This document shows positions 6,837-13,020 of a stretch of 13,175 bases of DNA, in pieces (positions within the stretch are counted from its first letter, which is position 1; the number at the start of each line of letters is the position of its first letter). Both the position numbers and the translations under genes were made by a program. The notes beneath the pieces were generated by a model. It was given only the letters and a program-made list of their open reading frames with translations. It had not been told where the DNA came from and did no database searches. This stretch comes from an uncultured Oscillospiraceae bacterium (GTDB lineage: Bacteria > Bacillota > Clostridia > Oscillospirales > Oscillospiraceae): NCBI GenBank assembly GCA_905234005.1, contig CAJOFW010000016.1, forward strand, positions 3,187 through 16,361, written 5' to 3'.

Positions 6837-7985
6837 ATGGCAGATAAACGGGATTACTACGAGGTGCTCGGCCTTGGGAAGGGCGCGTCGGACGACGAAA
6901 TCAAGAAGGCGTACCGCCGCATCGCGAAGGAGTGCCACCCCGATCTCCACCCGGACGACAAGGAGGCCGAGGCCCGGTTCAAGGAGGCGAACGAGGCGTA
7001 CGCGATCCTGTCCGACCCGGACAAGAAGGCGAAATACGACCAGTTCGGCTTCGCCGGCGTCGATCCCAATTACGGCGCGGGCGGCGGCGGGTTCACGGGC
7101 GATTTCGGCGACCTCGGCGACATATTCGGCGATATCTTCGGCGGCGCGTTCGGCGGCGGCTTCGGCGGCTTCGGCGGCTCGACCCGGACGCAGCGAAACG
7201 GCCCGCAGCGCGGCGAGAGCCTGCGCACACGGCTCGCGATCTCGTTCGAGGAGGCCGCGTTCGGCTGCAAGAAGGAGCTGAACATCACCCGCGTGGAGCA
7301 GTGCGACGACTGCAAGGGCACCGGCTGCGCCCCCGGCACGACGGCGGAGGTGTGCCCGGACTGCAAGGGCACAGGCTCCGTGCGCTCCCAGCAGCGGACG
7401 GCGTTCGGCGTGTTCCAGACGACGTCGGCGTGCCCCCGGTGCGGCGGCAGCGGCAAGGTCATCCACACCCCGTGCCCGAAATGCCGCGGCAACGGCAGCG
7501 TCCGCGTCCAGAAGAAGCTCAGCGTCAGCATCCCCGCCGGCATCGACAACGGCGAGTCCGTATCGCTGCGCGGCCAGGGCAACGCCGGCAAAAACGGCGG
7601 CCCGGCGGGCGATCTTCTCATCACGGTGCAGGTGCGGCCGTCGCCGATCTTCGAGCGCGAGGGCACGAGCCTTTATAACAGCGTGCAGCTCAGCTTCGTA
7701 CAGGCGGCGCTGGGCACGGAGATCGAGGTGCCCACGCTTGACGGCAATGTGTCGCTGAACATCCCCGAGGGCACGCAGACCGGCTCCGTGTTCCGGCTGC
7801 GGGGCAAGGGCATCCCGAGCGTCCGCGGCGGCGGACGGGGCGACCAGTTCGTGACCGTCGAGCTTGTCACGCCGAAAAACCTCAACGCCGAGCAGAAGGA
7901 GCTGATGCGAAAGCTCGCCGACTCCCTCGGCGACAAGGTGAAGGAAAAGGCCGACAGGCCGTTCGGGAAAAAGAGAAAGAAATAA
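6837..7985 (+). CDS. dnaJ: Chaperone protein DnaJ (Hsp40)
   Basis: The 382-residue type I J-protein delivers substrates to DnaK and stimulates its ATPase. The J domain is residues 1-70 with the HPD motif at 34-36. A Gly/Phe-rich linker spans about 80-115. The zinc domain has all four CxxCxGxG repeats, with Cys pairs at 156/159, 173/176, 199/202 and 213/216. The C-terminal substrate domains follow and the protein ends in a Lys/Arg-rich tail. The ATG at 6837 gives MADKRDYYEVLG, the normal start, with GGTGAG (6827-6832) as a close ribosome site. TTG/GTG codons just upstream in frame are not needed. Unlike hrcA-grpE-dnaK it is separated from dnaK by a hairpin and a repeat element, so its level may differ. 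Confidence 0.97.
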   Translation: MADKRDYYEVLGLGKGASDDEIKKAYRRIAKECHPDLHPDDKEAEARFKEANEAYAILSDPDKKAKYDQFGFAGVDPNYGAGGGGFTGDFGDLGDIFGDIFGGAFGGGFGGFGGSTRTQRNGPQRGESLRTRLAISFEEAAFGCKKELNITRVEQCDDCKGTGCAPGTTAEVCPDCKGTGSVRSQQRTAFGVFQTTSACPRCGGSGKVIHTPCPKCRGNGSVRVQKKLSVSIPAGIDNGESVSLRGQGNAGKNGGPAGDLLITVQVRPSPIFEREGTSLYNSVQLSFVQAALGTEIEVPTLDGNVSLNIPEGTQTGSVFRLRGKGIPSVRGGGRGDQFVTVELVTPKNLNAEQKELMRKLADSLGDKVKEKADRPFGKKRKK

Positions 7986-8008
7986 TCCCATCCAAAAAAA
8001 CGCGCTGT

Positions 8009-8046
8009 GCCCGCCTTTTCCGTCGGAAGAGGCGGGCCGGCCTTTT
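8009..8046 (+). terminator. Rho-independent terminator after dnaJ
   Basis: GCCCGCCTTTTCC and GGAAGAGGCGGGC pair over 13 positions (one G-T wobble) with a 3-base loop, 23 bases after the dnaJ stop. A short T-run follows at 8043-8046, and an A7 run precedes the stem at 7994-8000. It ends the heat-shock operon and isolates htrA. Confidence 0.75.
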
Positions 8047-8103
8047 CGGCGCGTCAACACCCGTCCGGCGTCCGCGTACAGCGCCGCCATGTCCGCGTCG
8101 GCT

Positions 8104-8132
8104 TTAACAAATTATCCATATTCTTTTAACAT
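8104..8132 (+). promoter_or_regulatory. Candidate htrA promoter
   Basis: TTAACA (8104-8109), a 17-base spacer and TAACAT (8127-8132) lie in an AT-rich island after the dnaJ terminator and about 90 bases before the htrA ATG. A second TATATT at 8163-8168 lacks a -35 partner. No CIRCE element is present. Confidence 0.4.
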
Positions 8133-8223
8133 TATCGGACAGAAAAACCGGCGCGGCGGGGGTATATTAATAAACGTACATGAAGTACAGACAACCGCGA
8201 TATCGAATCAGGAGGAAAATACC

Positions 8224-9699
8224 ATGAACGAAGACAACAACGACCTCTACTCGAATATATACTCGCACTACTCCCGCCCCGCCGCCGGCTCCGACAACGC
8301 CGCCGCCCCCGCCGGGACGACGCCGCCCGCGTACAGCGCCCCGTACACGCCGACGCCGGAGCCGTCCGCGCCGGATTACGCCGCTCGCCGCACCTACGCC
8401 GAGAGGCCGTACACGCCGCCCGTCACCGAGACGCCGAGGCGTGAGAAGAAATCCGGCGGCAAACGGGCCGTCGGGGTCGCGGCGCTCTGCCTGAGCTGTT
8501 CGATCCTCGCCGCCGCCGTCAGCGCCGGCGTCACGTCGAAAATCGTGAAGGACAGCATCCCGGCGTACCCGGTCACCACGTCCGTCGCGACGGCCCCGCT
8601 CGTGTCCTCGCTTTCGTACGAGGCCGACGAGTCCGGCCTCACCGCCGCCGACCTCTACGACCTCGCGACGAAGCAGGTCGTCGGCGTGTCGACCGAGATC
8701 AGCTACCGCAACATCTTCGGCCAGGTGTCCGCCGCCAGCGTGACCGGCTCGGGCGTCATCATCTCCGAGGACGGCTACATCATCACGAACTACCACGTCA
8801 TCGAGGACGCCTACGAGGGCGGCTATCAGGTCGAGGTCATGCTCTACGACGAGACCGAGTACGACGCCGAGATCGTCGGCTTCGACGCGGACAACGACAT
8901 CGCCCTGCTCAAGATCGACGCGGCCGGCCTGAGCGCCGCCCAGCTCGGCGACAGCGACGAGCTTGTCGTCGGCGAACGCGTATACGCGGTCGGAAACCCC
9001 CTCGGCGAGCTGAGCTATACGATGACGAGCGGCATCGTCTCCGCGACGAACCGGTCGATCACGACCGAGTCGAACGTCGCCGTCACGATGTTCCAGATCG
9101 ACGCCGCCGTCAACAGCGGCAACTCCGGCGGGCCGGTGTACAACGCCGCCGGGCAGGTCGTCGGCATCGTGACCGCGAAATACAGCTCCACCGGCGTGGA
9201 GGGCATCGGCTTCGCGATCCCCATCTCCGACGCGGCCCACATCGTGAACCAGATCCTCGAGTACGGCTACGTCGCCGACCGCGCCTACATGGGCATCACC
9301 TGCGCCACCGTCACGTCGGCCGCCGCGTCGTCGTACAACATGGTCGAGGGCGCGTACGTGAACACGGTCACCGAGGACAGCGCCGCCGAGAAGGCCGGCC
9401 TCGAGGTCGGCGACATCATCACCGCGCTGGACGGCGAGGCGGTCGCCGGCTCCAGCGAGCTGACGAGCATGCTGCTCCAATACCACGCGGGCGACGAGGC
9501 CGAGCTGACCGTCTGGCGGGACGGCGAGACCGTGACGCTCACGATCGTATTCGACCAGAAGCCCGAGGAGACGCCCGAGGCGGCGGCCCCCTCCGCCTCC
9601 GACGAGCCGCAGACCTACGGCGGCCGGAGCGGCGGCGGCCAGTACGGCTACTACAACGGCGACATCGAGGACTTCTTCCGCCAGTTCTTCGGATACTGA
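8224..9699 (+). CDS. htrA: HtrA/DegP-like membrane-anchored serine protease
   Basis: This 491-residue trypsin-like protease degrades or refolds damaged exported proteins. Residues 1-80 are a cytoplasmic, Pro/Tyr/Ala-rich disordered tail. A single membrane helix follows at about 82-103 and the protease domain lies outside. The catalytic triad is visible: His191 (NYHVIED), Asp225 (NDIALLK) and Ser301 in GNSGGP. A PDZ domain spans about 354-445 (MGITC to VTLTIVF). The tail is Gly/Tyr-rich and ends in the aromatic sequence DFFRQFFGY. ATG 8224 has GGAGG (8211-8215) at 8 bases; longer readings of the frame start inside the intergenic region. Its place right after dnaJ extends the protein-quality-control theme, but it has its own promoter. 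The stop codon touches the start of repeat copy B. Confidence 0.93.
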   Translation: MNEDNNDLYSNIYSHYSRPAAGSDNAAAPAGTTPPAYSAPYTPTPEPSAPDYAARRTYAERPYTPPVTETPRREKKSGGKRAVGVAALCLSCSILAAAVSAGVTSKIVKDSIPAYPVTTSVATAPLVSSLSYEADESGLTAADLYDLATKQVVGVSTEISYRNIFGQVSAASVTGSGVIISEDGYIITNYHVIEDAYEGGYQVEVMLYDETEYDAEIVGFDADNDIALLKIDAAGLSAAQLGDSDELVVGERVYAVGNPLGELSYTMTSGIVSATNRSITTESNVAVTMFQIDAAVNSGNSGGPVYNAAGQVVGIVTAKYSSTGVEGIGFAIPISDAAHIVNQILEYGYVADRAYMGITCATVTSAAASSYNMVEGAYVNTVTEDSAAEKAGLEVGDIITALDGEAVAGSSELTSMLLQYHAGDEAELTVWRDGETVTLTIVFDQKPEETPEAAAPSASDEPQTYGGRSGGGQYGYYNGDIEDFFRQFFGY

Positions 9700-9747
9700 T
9701 ACTGTTCTCAAATTAAAAGCTCCGTTTCGTTACCGGGCGCAAGCCCC
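9699..9747 (+). repeat. Dispersed intergenic element, truncated copy B
   Basis: It matches the 5' half of the element (ATACTGTTCT, AAAAGC, then GTTACCGGGCGCAA and GCC) and then diverges; the AT-rich terminal palindrome is absent. One A of the core is missing, which creates GGGC-GCAA-GCCC (9735-9746), a 4-bp stem with a GNRA-type tetraloop. The htrA stop overlaps its first base, and the leading ATACTG is preceded by a second ATACTG at 9693-9698. Confidence 0.75.
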
Positions 9748-9766
9748 GATTAAATAGAAAGCACAG

Positions 9767-9798
9767 CCGGCGCATGGGATGCCATGCGCCGGTGTTTT
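9767..9798 (+). terminator. Rho-independent terminator after htrA
   Basis: CCGGCGCATGG (9767-9777) pairs perfectly with CCATGCGCCGG (9782-9792) around a 4-base loop and is followed by TGTTTT. This is the strongest classical terminator in the window and it stands where the missing half of repeat copy B would be. A small second hairpin (9806-9820) precedes a T5 run at 9831-9835. Confidence 0.85.
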
Positions 9799-9836
9799 GC
9801 GTTTCCCGGCTTCCCGCCGGACGGTTACGGTTTTTC

Positions 9837-9865
9837 TTCAATTACGCGGCCGCGTGTGCTATAAT
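9837..9865 (+). promoter_or_regulatory. Extended -10 promoter of the U32 gene, implying a leaderless mRNA
   Basis: TGCTATAAT (9857-9865) is a consensus extended -10 element. The -35 region (TTCAAT, 9837-9842, 17-base spacer) is weak, as allowed for extended -10 promoters. The -10 box ends only 6 bases before the ATG at 9872, so transcription would begin at or next to the start codon. Confidence 0.6.
9844..9855. promoter_or_regulatory. 12-bp perfect palindrome in the U32 promoter spacer
   Basis: ACGCGGCCGCGT is a perfect dyad lying between the -35 and -10 elements, a usual place for a repressor operator. GC-rich DNA makes such palindromes commoner by chance, and no regulator is identified. 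Confidence 0.35.
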
Positions 9866-9871
9866 GGCGGC

Positions 9872-11122
9872 ATGGAAAAGACTGCTGAACTGCTCTCCCC
9901 CGCGGGGGACTACGAAAAGCTGACGATGGCCGTGCTGTACGGCGCGGACGCGGTGTATCTCGCCGGGCCGGCGTTCGGGATGCGGGCGGCGGCGGGGACG
10001 TTCGACGAGCCGTCGCTGCGCCGCGCCGTCGCGTACTGTCACGGTCGCGGCGTGCGCGTGTACGTGACGTGCAACACCATCCCGACCGACGCGGAATACG
10101 CCGCCCTGCCGGCGTTTCTCGAGCTGGTCGCCGACGCCGGCGCGGACGCGGTGATCGCCGCCGACCTCGGCGTCATCCGGGCCGTACAGAAATACGCGCC
10201 GCGCTGCGCCCTGCACGTCAGCACACAGGCCGGCGTCATGAGCAGCGCCGCCGCCGGGGCGTTCCACGATCTCGGGGCGTCCCGCGTCGTACTCGCCCGG
10301 GAGCTGTCTCTGGATGAAATCGCCGCCATCCGGGCCAACACGCCGCCGGGGCTGGAGCTGGAGGCGTTCTGCCACGGGGCCATGTGCGTGTCGTTCTCGG
10401 GCCGGTGCACGCTCTCGGCGTACCTGACCGGCCGGGACGCCAACCGGGGCCGGTGCGCCCAGCCGTGCCGCTGGAGGTATCATCTCGTCGAGGAAAAACG
10501 CCCCGGCGAATACTTTGAGATCGGCGAGGACGGCGGGACGTACATCTTAAACGCCCGCGATATGTGCATGATCGGGCACATCCCGGCGCTGCTCTCCGCC
10601 GGGGTCACGAGCCTGAAGCTCGAGGGCCGGACGAAGTCGGCCTACTACGCCGCCGCCGTCACGAACGCCTATCGCCACGCGATCGACGCCGCCCGCGCCG
10701 GTACGCCCCTTGACCCCGTGTGGGCGGCGGAGGTGTACAAAATCAGCCACAGGCCGTATTCCACGGGCTTCTACTTCGGCGAGCCGGGGCAGTACACCGC
10801 CGACGCGTGCTATTTCTCCGACGCGGACGTGGTCGCGGTCGTCGAAGCGTGCGGCGACGACGGCGCGGCCGTGCTGAGCCAGCGAAACCGGTTCTTTCCG
10901 GGCGAGACGCTGGAGCTTCTGACGCCCGGGGGCAGGCCGCTCACGTTCACCGCCGGGCCGATGACCGACGCGGACGGCGCGCCGGTCGAGAGCGCCCGTC
11001 ACCCGAAAATGACGCTGCATACGACGCTGCCCGTCGCCGCCCCGCCGGGTTCGTTTCTGCGCCGGGCGCGCACGGAATCCCTCCCGGGCCACGCCGCCGG
11101 AACGGAGGATACTTTTTCTTGA
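9872..11122 (+). CDS. U32 family protein (TrhP/RlhA-like RNA hydroxylation family)
   Basis: The 416-residue protein starts MEKTAELLSPAGDYEKL, the usual beginning of the family called peptidase U32. Characterised members (TrhP, RlhA) take part in hydroxylating uridine or cytidine in tRNA or rRNA, using prephenate-linked chemistry and probably an iron-sulfur cluster; collagenase activity is an older claim. The signature EAFCHGAMCVSFSGRC lies at 164-179, with further Cys at 195, 199 and 232, and ISHRPYSTGFYFG at 291-303. Whether the target is tRNA cannot be told. A longer frame starting at 9779 would begin inside the htrA terminator and is rejected. No ribosome site precedes ATG 9872. The family fold ends near PPGSFLRR (391-398); the last few residues and the TGA stop come from repeat copy C. 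Confidence 0.9.
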   Translation: MEKTAELLSPAGDYEKLTMAVLYGADAVYLAGPAFGMRAAAGTFDEPSLRRAVAYCHGRGVRVYVTCNTIPTDAEYAALPAFLELVADAGADAVIAADLGVIRAVQKYAPRCALHVSTQAGVMSSAAAGAFHDLGASRVVLARELSLDEIAAIRANTPPGLELEAFCHGAMCVSFSGRCTLSAYLTGRDANRGRCAQPCRWRYHLVEEKRPGEYFEIGEDGGTYILNARDMCMIGHIPALLSAGVTSLKLEGRTKSAYYAAAVTNAYRHAIDAARAGTPLDPVWAAEVYKISHRPYSTGFYFGEPGQYTADACYFSDADVVAVVEACGDDGAAVLSQRNRFFPGETLELLTPGGRPLTFTAGPMTDADGAPVESARHPKMTLHTTLPVAAPPGSFLRRARTESLPGHAAGTEDTFS

Positions 11123-11220
11123 AAGAAAAAGTATCAAAAAGAGCTTTGTATTCGCTTCAAAACGGCAGCGTTACCCAGGCTTTGCGCCCGGTAACGAAAA
11201 GAAGCTTTTGACCAAAGAAC
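11109..11220 (-). repeat. Dispersed intergenic element, copy C (inverted orientation)
   Basis: Read on the minus strand, it carries the same blocks as copies A and D: GTTCTTT, AAAAGCTTC, the core GTTACCGGGCGCAAAGCC, AACGCTG, GCGAATACAAAG, CTCTTTTTGATA and the terminal palindrome (11109-11134). Here the core stem is perfect: CGTTACC (11169-11175) with GGTAACG (11190-11196) on the plus strand. A second stem pairs 11157-11162 with 11206-11211. The copy overlaps the end of the U32 gene and stops just before the ribosome site of the next gene. Confidence 0.85.
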
Positions 11221-11238
11221 ACGATAAGGAATTGACGC

Positions 11239-12163
11239 ATGGAAAATCTTGCCTTCAGCCTGAACGCCACGGTGCCGGTCTTTCTCATGATGGCGCTGGG
11301 CTTTTTCTTCCGCCGCGCCGGTCTTGTGGACGAGCGGTTCGCCGAGGGGATGAACGCGTTCGTATTCCGCGCCGCGATGCCGGCGCTGATGTTCGCCGAT
11401 CTGGCGGAGCTTGACCTGCGGGCGGCGTGGGACACCCGGTTCGTGCTGTTCTGCTTCTGCGTGACGCTCGTGTCGATCGCGGCGGCGGCGGGACTGAGCC
11501 GCCTGCTTCGCGACAAATCCCTCCGGGGCGAGTTCATCCAGGCCGCCTACCGCTCCAGCGCCGCGATTCTGGGCACGGCGCTGATCACGAACATCTACGG
11601 CGGCGTCGCCATGGCCCCGCTCATGATCATCGGCAGCGTGCCGCTGTACAACATCATGGCCGTCGCCGTGCTGTCGTTTTTCCGCCCGGAGAGCGAGGGC
11701 CTTGACCACGGGCGTATGCGCCGCGCCGTTCGCGGCGTCGTCACGAACCCGATCATCCTCGGCATCGCGGCGGGGCTTTTGTGGGCGGGGCTTCCTGCGC
11801 AAGACCGTATCGAGCCTCGGCGGCGTCGCAAGCCCGCTCGGGCTGATGGCGATGGGCGCGACGTTCGACTTCAAAAAGGCCGCGGGCCGCCTCGGCCCGT
11901 CCGTGACGGCGGCGGTCGTGAAGCTCGTCGGCTTCTGCGCGCTGTTTCTGCCGCTGGCGGTGCTGCTCGGCTTCCGGGAGGAGAAGCTCGTCGCCATCCT
12001 CGTCATGCTCGGCTCCGCCACGACCGTCACAAGCTACGTCATGGCCCGCAGCATGGGGCACGAGGGCGTACTGTCCGCGAGCACGGTCATGCTGACGACG
12101 CTGCTGAGCGGGTTCACGCTGACCTTCTGGCTCTGGCTCCTGCGCAGCCTCGCGCTGATCTAG
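11239..12163 (+). pseudogene. AEC (auxin efflux carrier) family permease, frameshifted
   Basis: The first frame encodes a typical AEC membrane transporter N-terminus: FSLNATVPVFLMMALG (6-21), YRSSAAILGTALITNIYG (104-121), MAPLMIIGSVPLYNIM (125-140) and NPIILGIAAGLLWAG (170-184). From about 11785-11800 the homologous protein continues in the next frame (+1): RKTVSSLGGVASPLGLMAMGATFDFKKA through VMLGSATTVTSYVMARSMGHEG to LLRSLALI and TAG at 12161-12163. The original frame instead runs on as an Arg-rich nonsense tail to 12207. Relatives have about 10-12 residues between GLL and the KT helix; only about half are left, so a deletion of roughly 17-23 bases is more likely than a single insertion. 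A direct repeat GGCGGGGCTT (11769-11778, 11784-11793) sits at the spot. AAGGA (11226-11230) precedes ATG 11239. Sequencing error is not excluded. Confidence 0.8.
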
Positions 12164-12182
12164 CGCCGGTGCCGCGCCGGCG
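12164..12182 (+). terminator. Weak hairpin after the AEC gene
   Basis: CGCCGG (12164-12169) can pair with CCGGCG (12177-12182) across a 7-base loop right after the stop. No T-tract follows, so its function is doubtful. Confidence 0.25.
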
Positions 12183-12203
12183 TAACGTCACGCAAAATCG
12201 GTG

Positions 12204-12232
12204 TTGACAGCCCCCGGCGGTTCCTGTAAAAT
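12204..12232 (+). promoter_or_regulatory. Strong promoter of the cytidylate kinase-like gene
   Basis: A perfect TTGACA (12204-12209), a 17-base spacer and TAAAAT (12227-12232, 5 of 6 consensus) precede the gene's ATG by 35 bases. The gene is therefore transcribed independently of the broken permease. Confidence 0.8.
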
Positions 12233-12267
12233 TTATAACATAAAATACCCTTCAGGGAGGCGTCCGC

Positions 12268-12873
12268 ATGAGCTACAGCATCATCACCATCAACCGCGAA
12301 TTTGAGAGCGCCGGCACCGAGATCGCCCAGGCCGTCGCGGCGAAGCTTGACCTGCCGTATTACGACAAGTTCCTGATCACCGCCGCCTCCGAGGAGCGGG
12401 GCGTGAGCGAAAAACGCGCGGCGGAGCTGGACGAGAAGCTCGAATCCCGCTTCGCCTATTCCCAGGCCGAGGCCGCGTTCTTCTACACGAGCGCGGAGAC
12501 GCCGCTGCCCACCGGGGCGCAGGTCGCCGAGGCGCAGTTCAAGCTCATCCGTGAGCTGGCCGACAAGGGCCCGTGCGTCATCGTGGGCCGCTGCGCAAAC
12601 TACGTTCTGCGTGAACGGCCGGACGTGCTCGACGTGTTCGTCCACGCCAGCCGCGACACCCGCGTACAGCGCACGATGGAGTCCCTGAGCCTCGGCGAAA
12701 AGCAGGCCGTCCGGCTCCTGAAGCGCACCGACGCCGCCCGCAAGGCGTACTACAAGCACTACACGGGCCTTGAGTGGAACAACCCCGACCTGTACGAGAT
12801 GATCTTAAACTCCGACCTGTTCGGCTTCGACGCCTGCGTAGACCTCATCTGCCACGTCTACGGCCGGACGTAA
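12268..12873 (+). CDS. Cytidylate kinase-like family protein
   Basis: This 201-residue protein belongs to the cytidylate kinase-like family, P-loop NTPases related to CMP kinase whose physiological substrate is mostly unproven. It starts SIITINREF (4-12), then LDLPYYDKFLI (27-37). The lid/base region has IVGRCANYVLRERPDVLDVFVHA (105-127), with LLKRTDAARKAYYKHYTG (150-167) and FGFDACVDLI (185-194). These are the conserved blocks of the family in order and the length is normal. The glycine-rich turn after REF, usually GSGG, reads ESAG (13-16), which could weaken phosphate binding. GGGAGG (12255-12260) lies 7 bases before ATG. The gene is single, with its own promoter, and is followed after 5 bases by repeat copy D. 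Confidence 0.85.
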   Translation: MSYSIITINREFESAGTEIAQAVAAKLDLPYYDKFLITAASEERGVSEKRAAELDEKLESRFAYSQAEAAFFYTSAETPLPTGAQVAEAQFKLIRELADKGPCVIVGRCANYVLRERPDVLDVFVHASRDTRVQRTMESLSLGEKQAVRLLKRTDAARKAYYKHYTGLEWNNPDLYEMILNSDLFGFDACVDLICHVYGRT

Positions 12874-12878
12874 CAGTC

Positions 12879-12995
12879 ATACTGATCTCCAATGAAAAGC
12901 TTCGTTTTGTTACCGGGCGCAAAGCCTTGGAAACGCTGTCTTTTCAAAGCGAATATAAAGTTCTTTTTGATACTTTTTCTTTCAAGAAAAAGTAT
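12879..12995 (+). repeat. Dispersed intergenic element, copy D
   Basis: At 117 bases this is the most complete copy. An outer stem TGAAAAG (12893-12899) with CTTTTCA (12940-12946) encloses the core. The core stem is GTTACC (12909-12914) with GGAAAC (12929-12934), one mismatch. The terminal palindrome is 12970-12995 (11-bp arms, TTCA loop). It begins 5 bases after the cytidylate kinase-like stop and ends 25 bases before the next ATG. Confidence 0.85.
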
Positions 12996-13020
12996 TACAC
13001 AGCGGTTCGGAGCGGAGCGC

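Noticed and set aside
8089..8223. 45-codon N-terminal extension of HtrA
   Set aside because: It crosses the promoter region; ATG 8224 has a clear GGAGG at 8 bases.
8167..9711. Minus-strand frame of 514 codons opposite htrA
   Set aside because: Antisense of a protease with intact catalytic triad; no independent coding signs.
9779..9871. 31-codon N-terminal extension of the U32 protein
   Set aside because: It would start in the loop of the htrA terminator, has no ribosome site, and the family N-terminus begins at ATG 9872.
6699..12995. CRISPR array
   Set aside because: The repeats are about 115 bases, kilobases apart, in both orientations and separated by genes; no cas genes are present.
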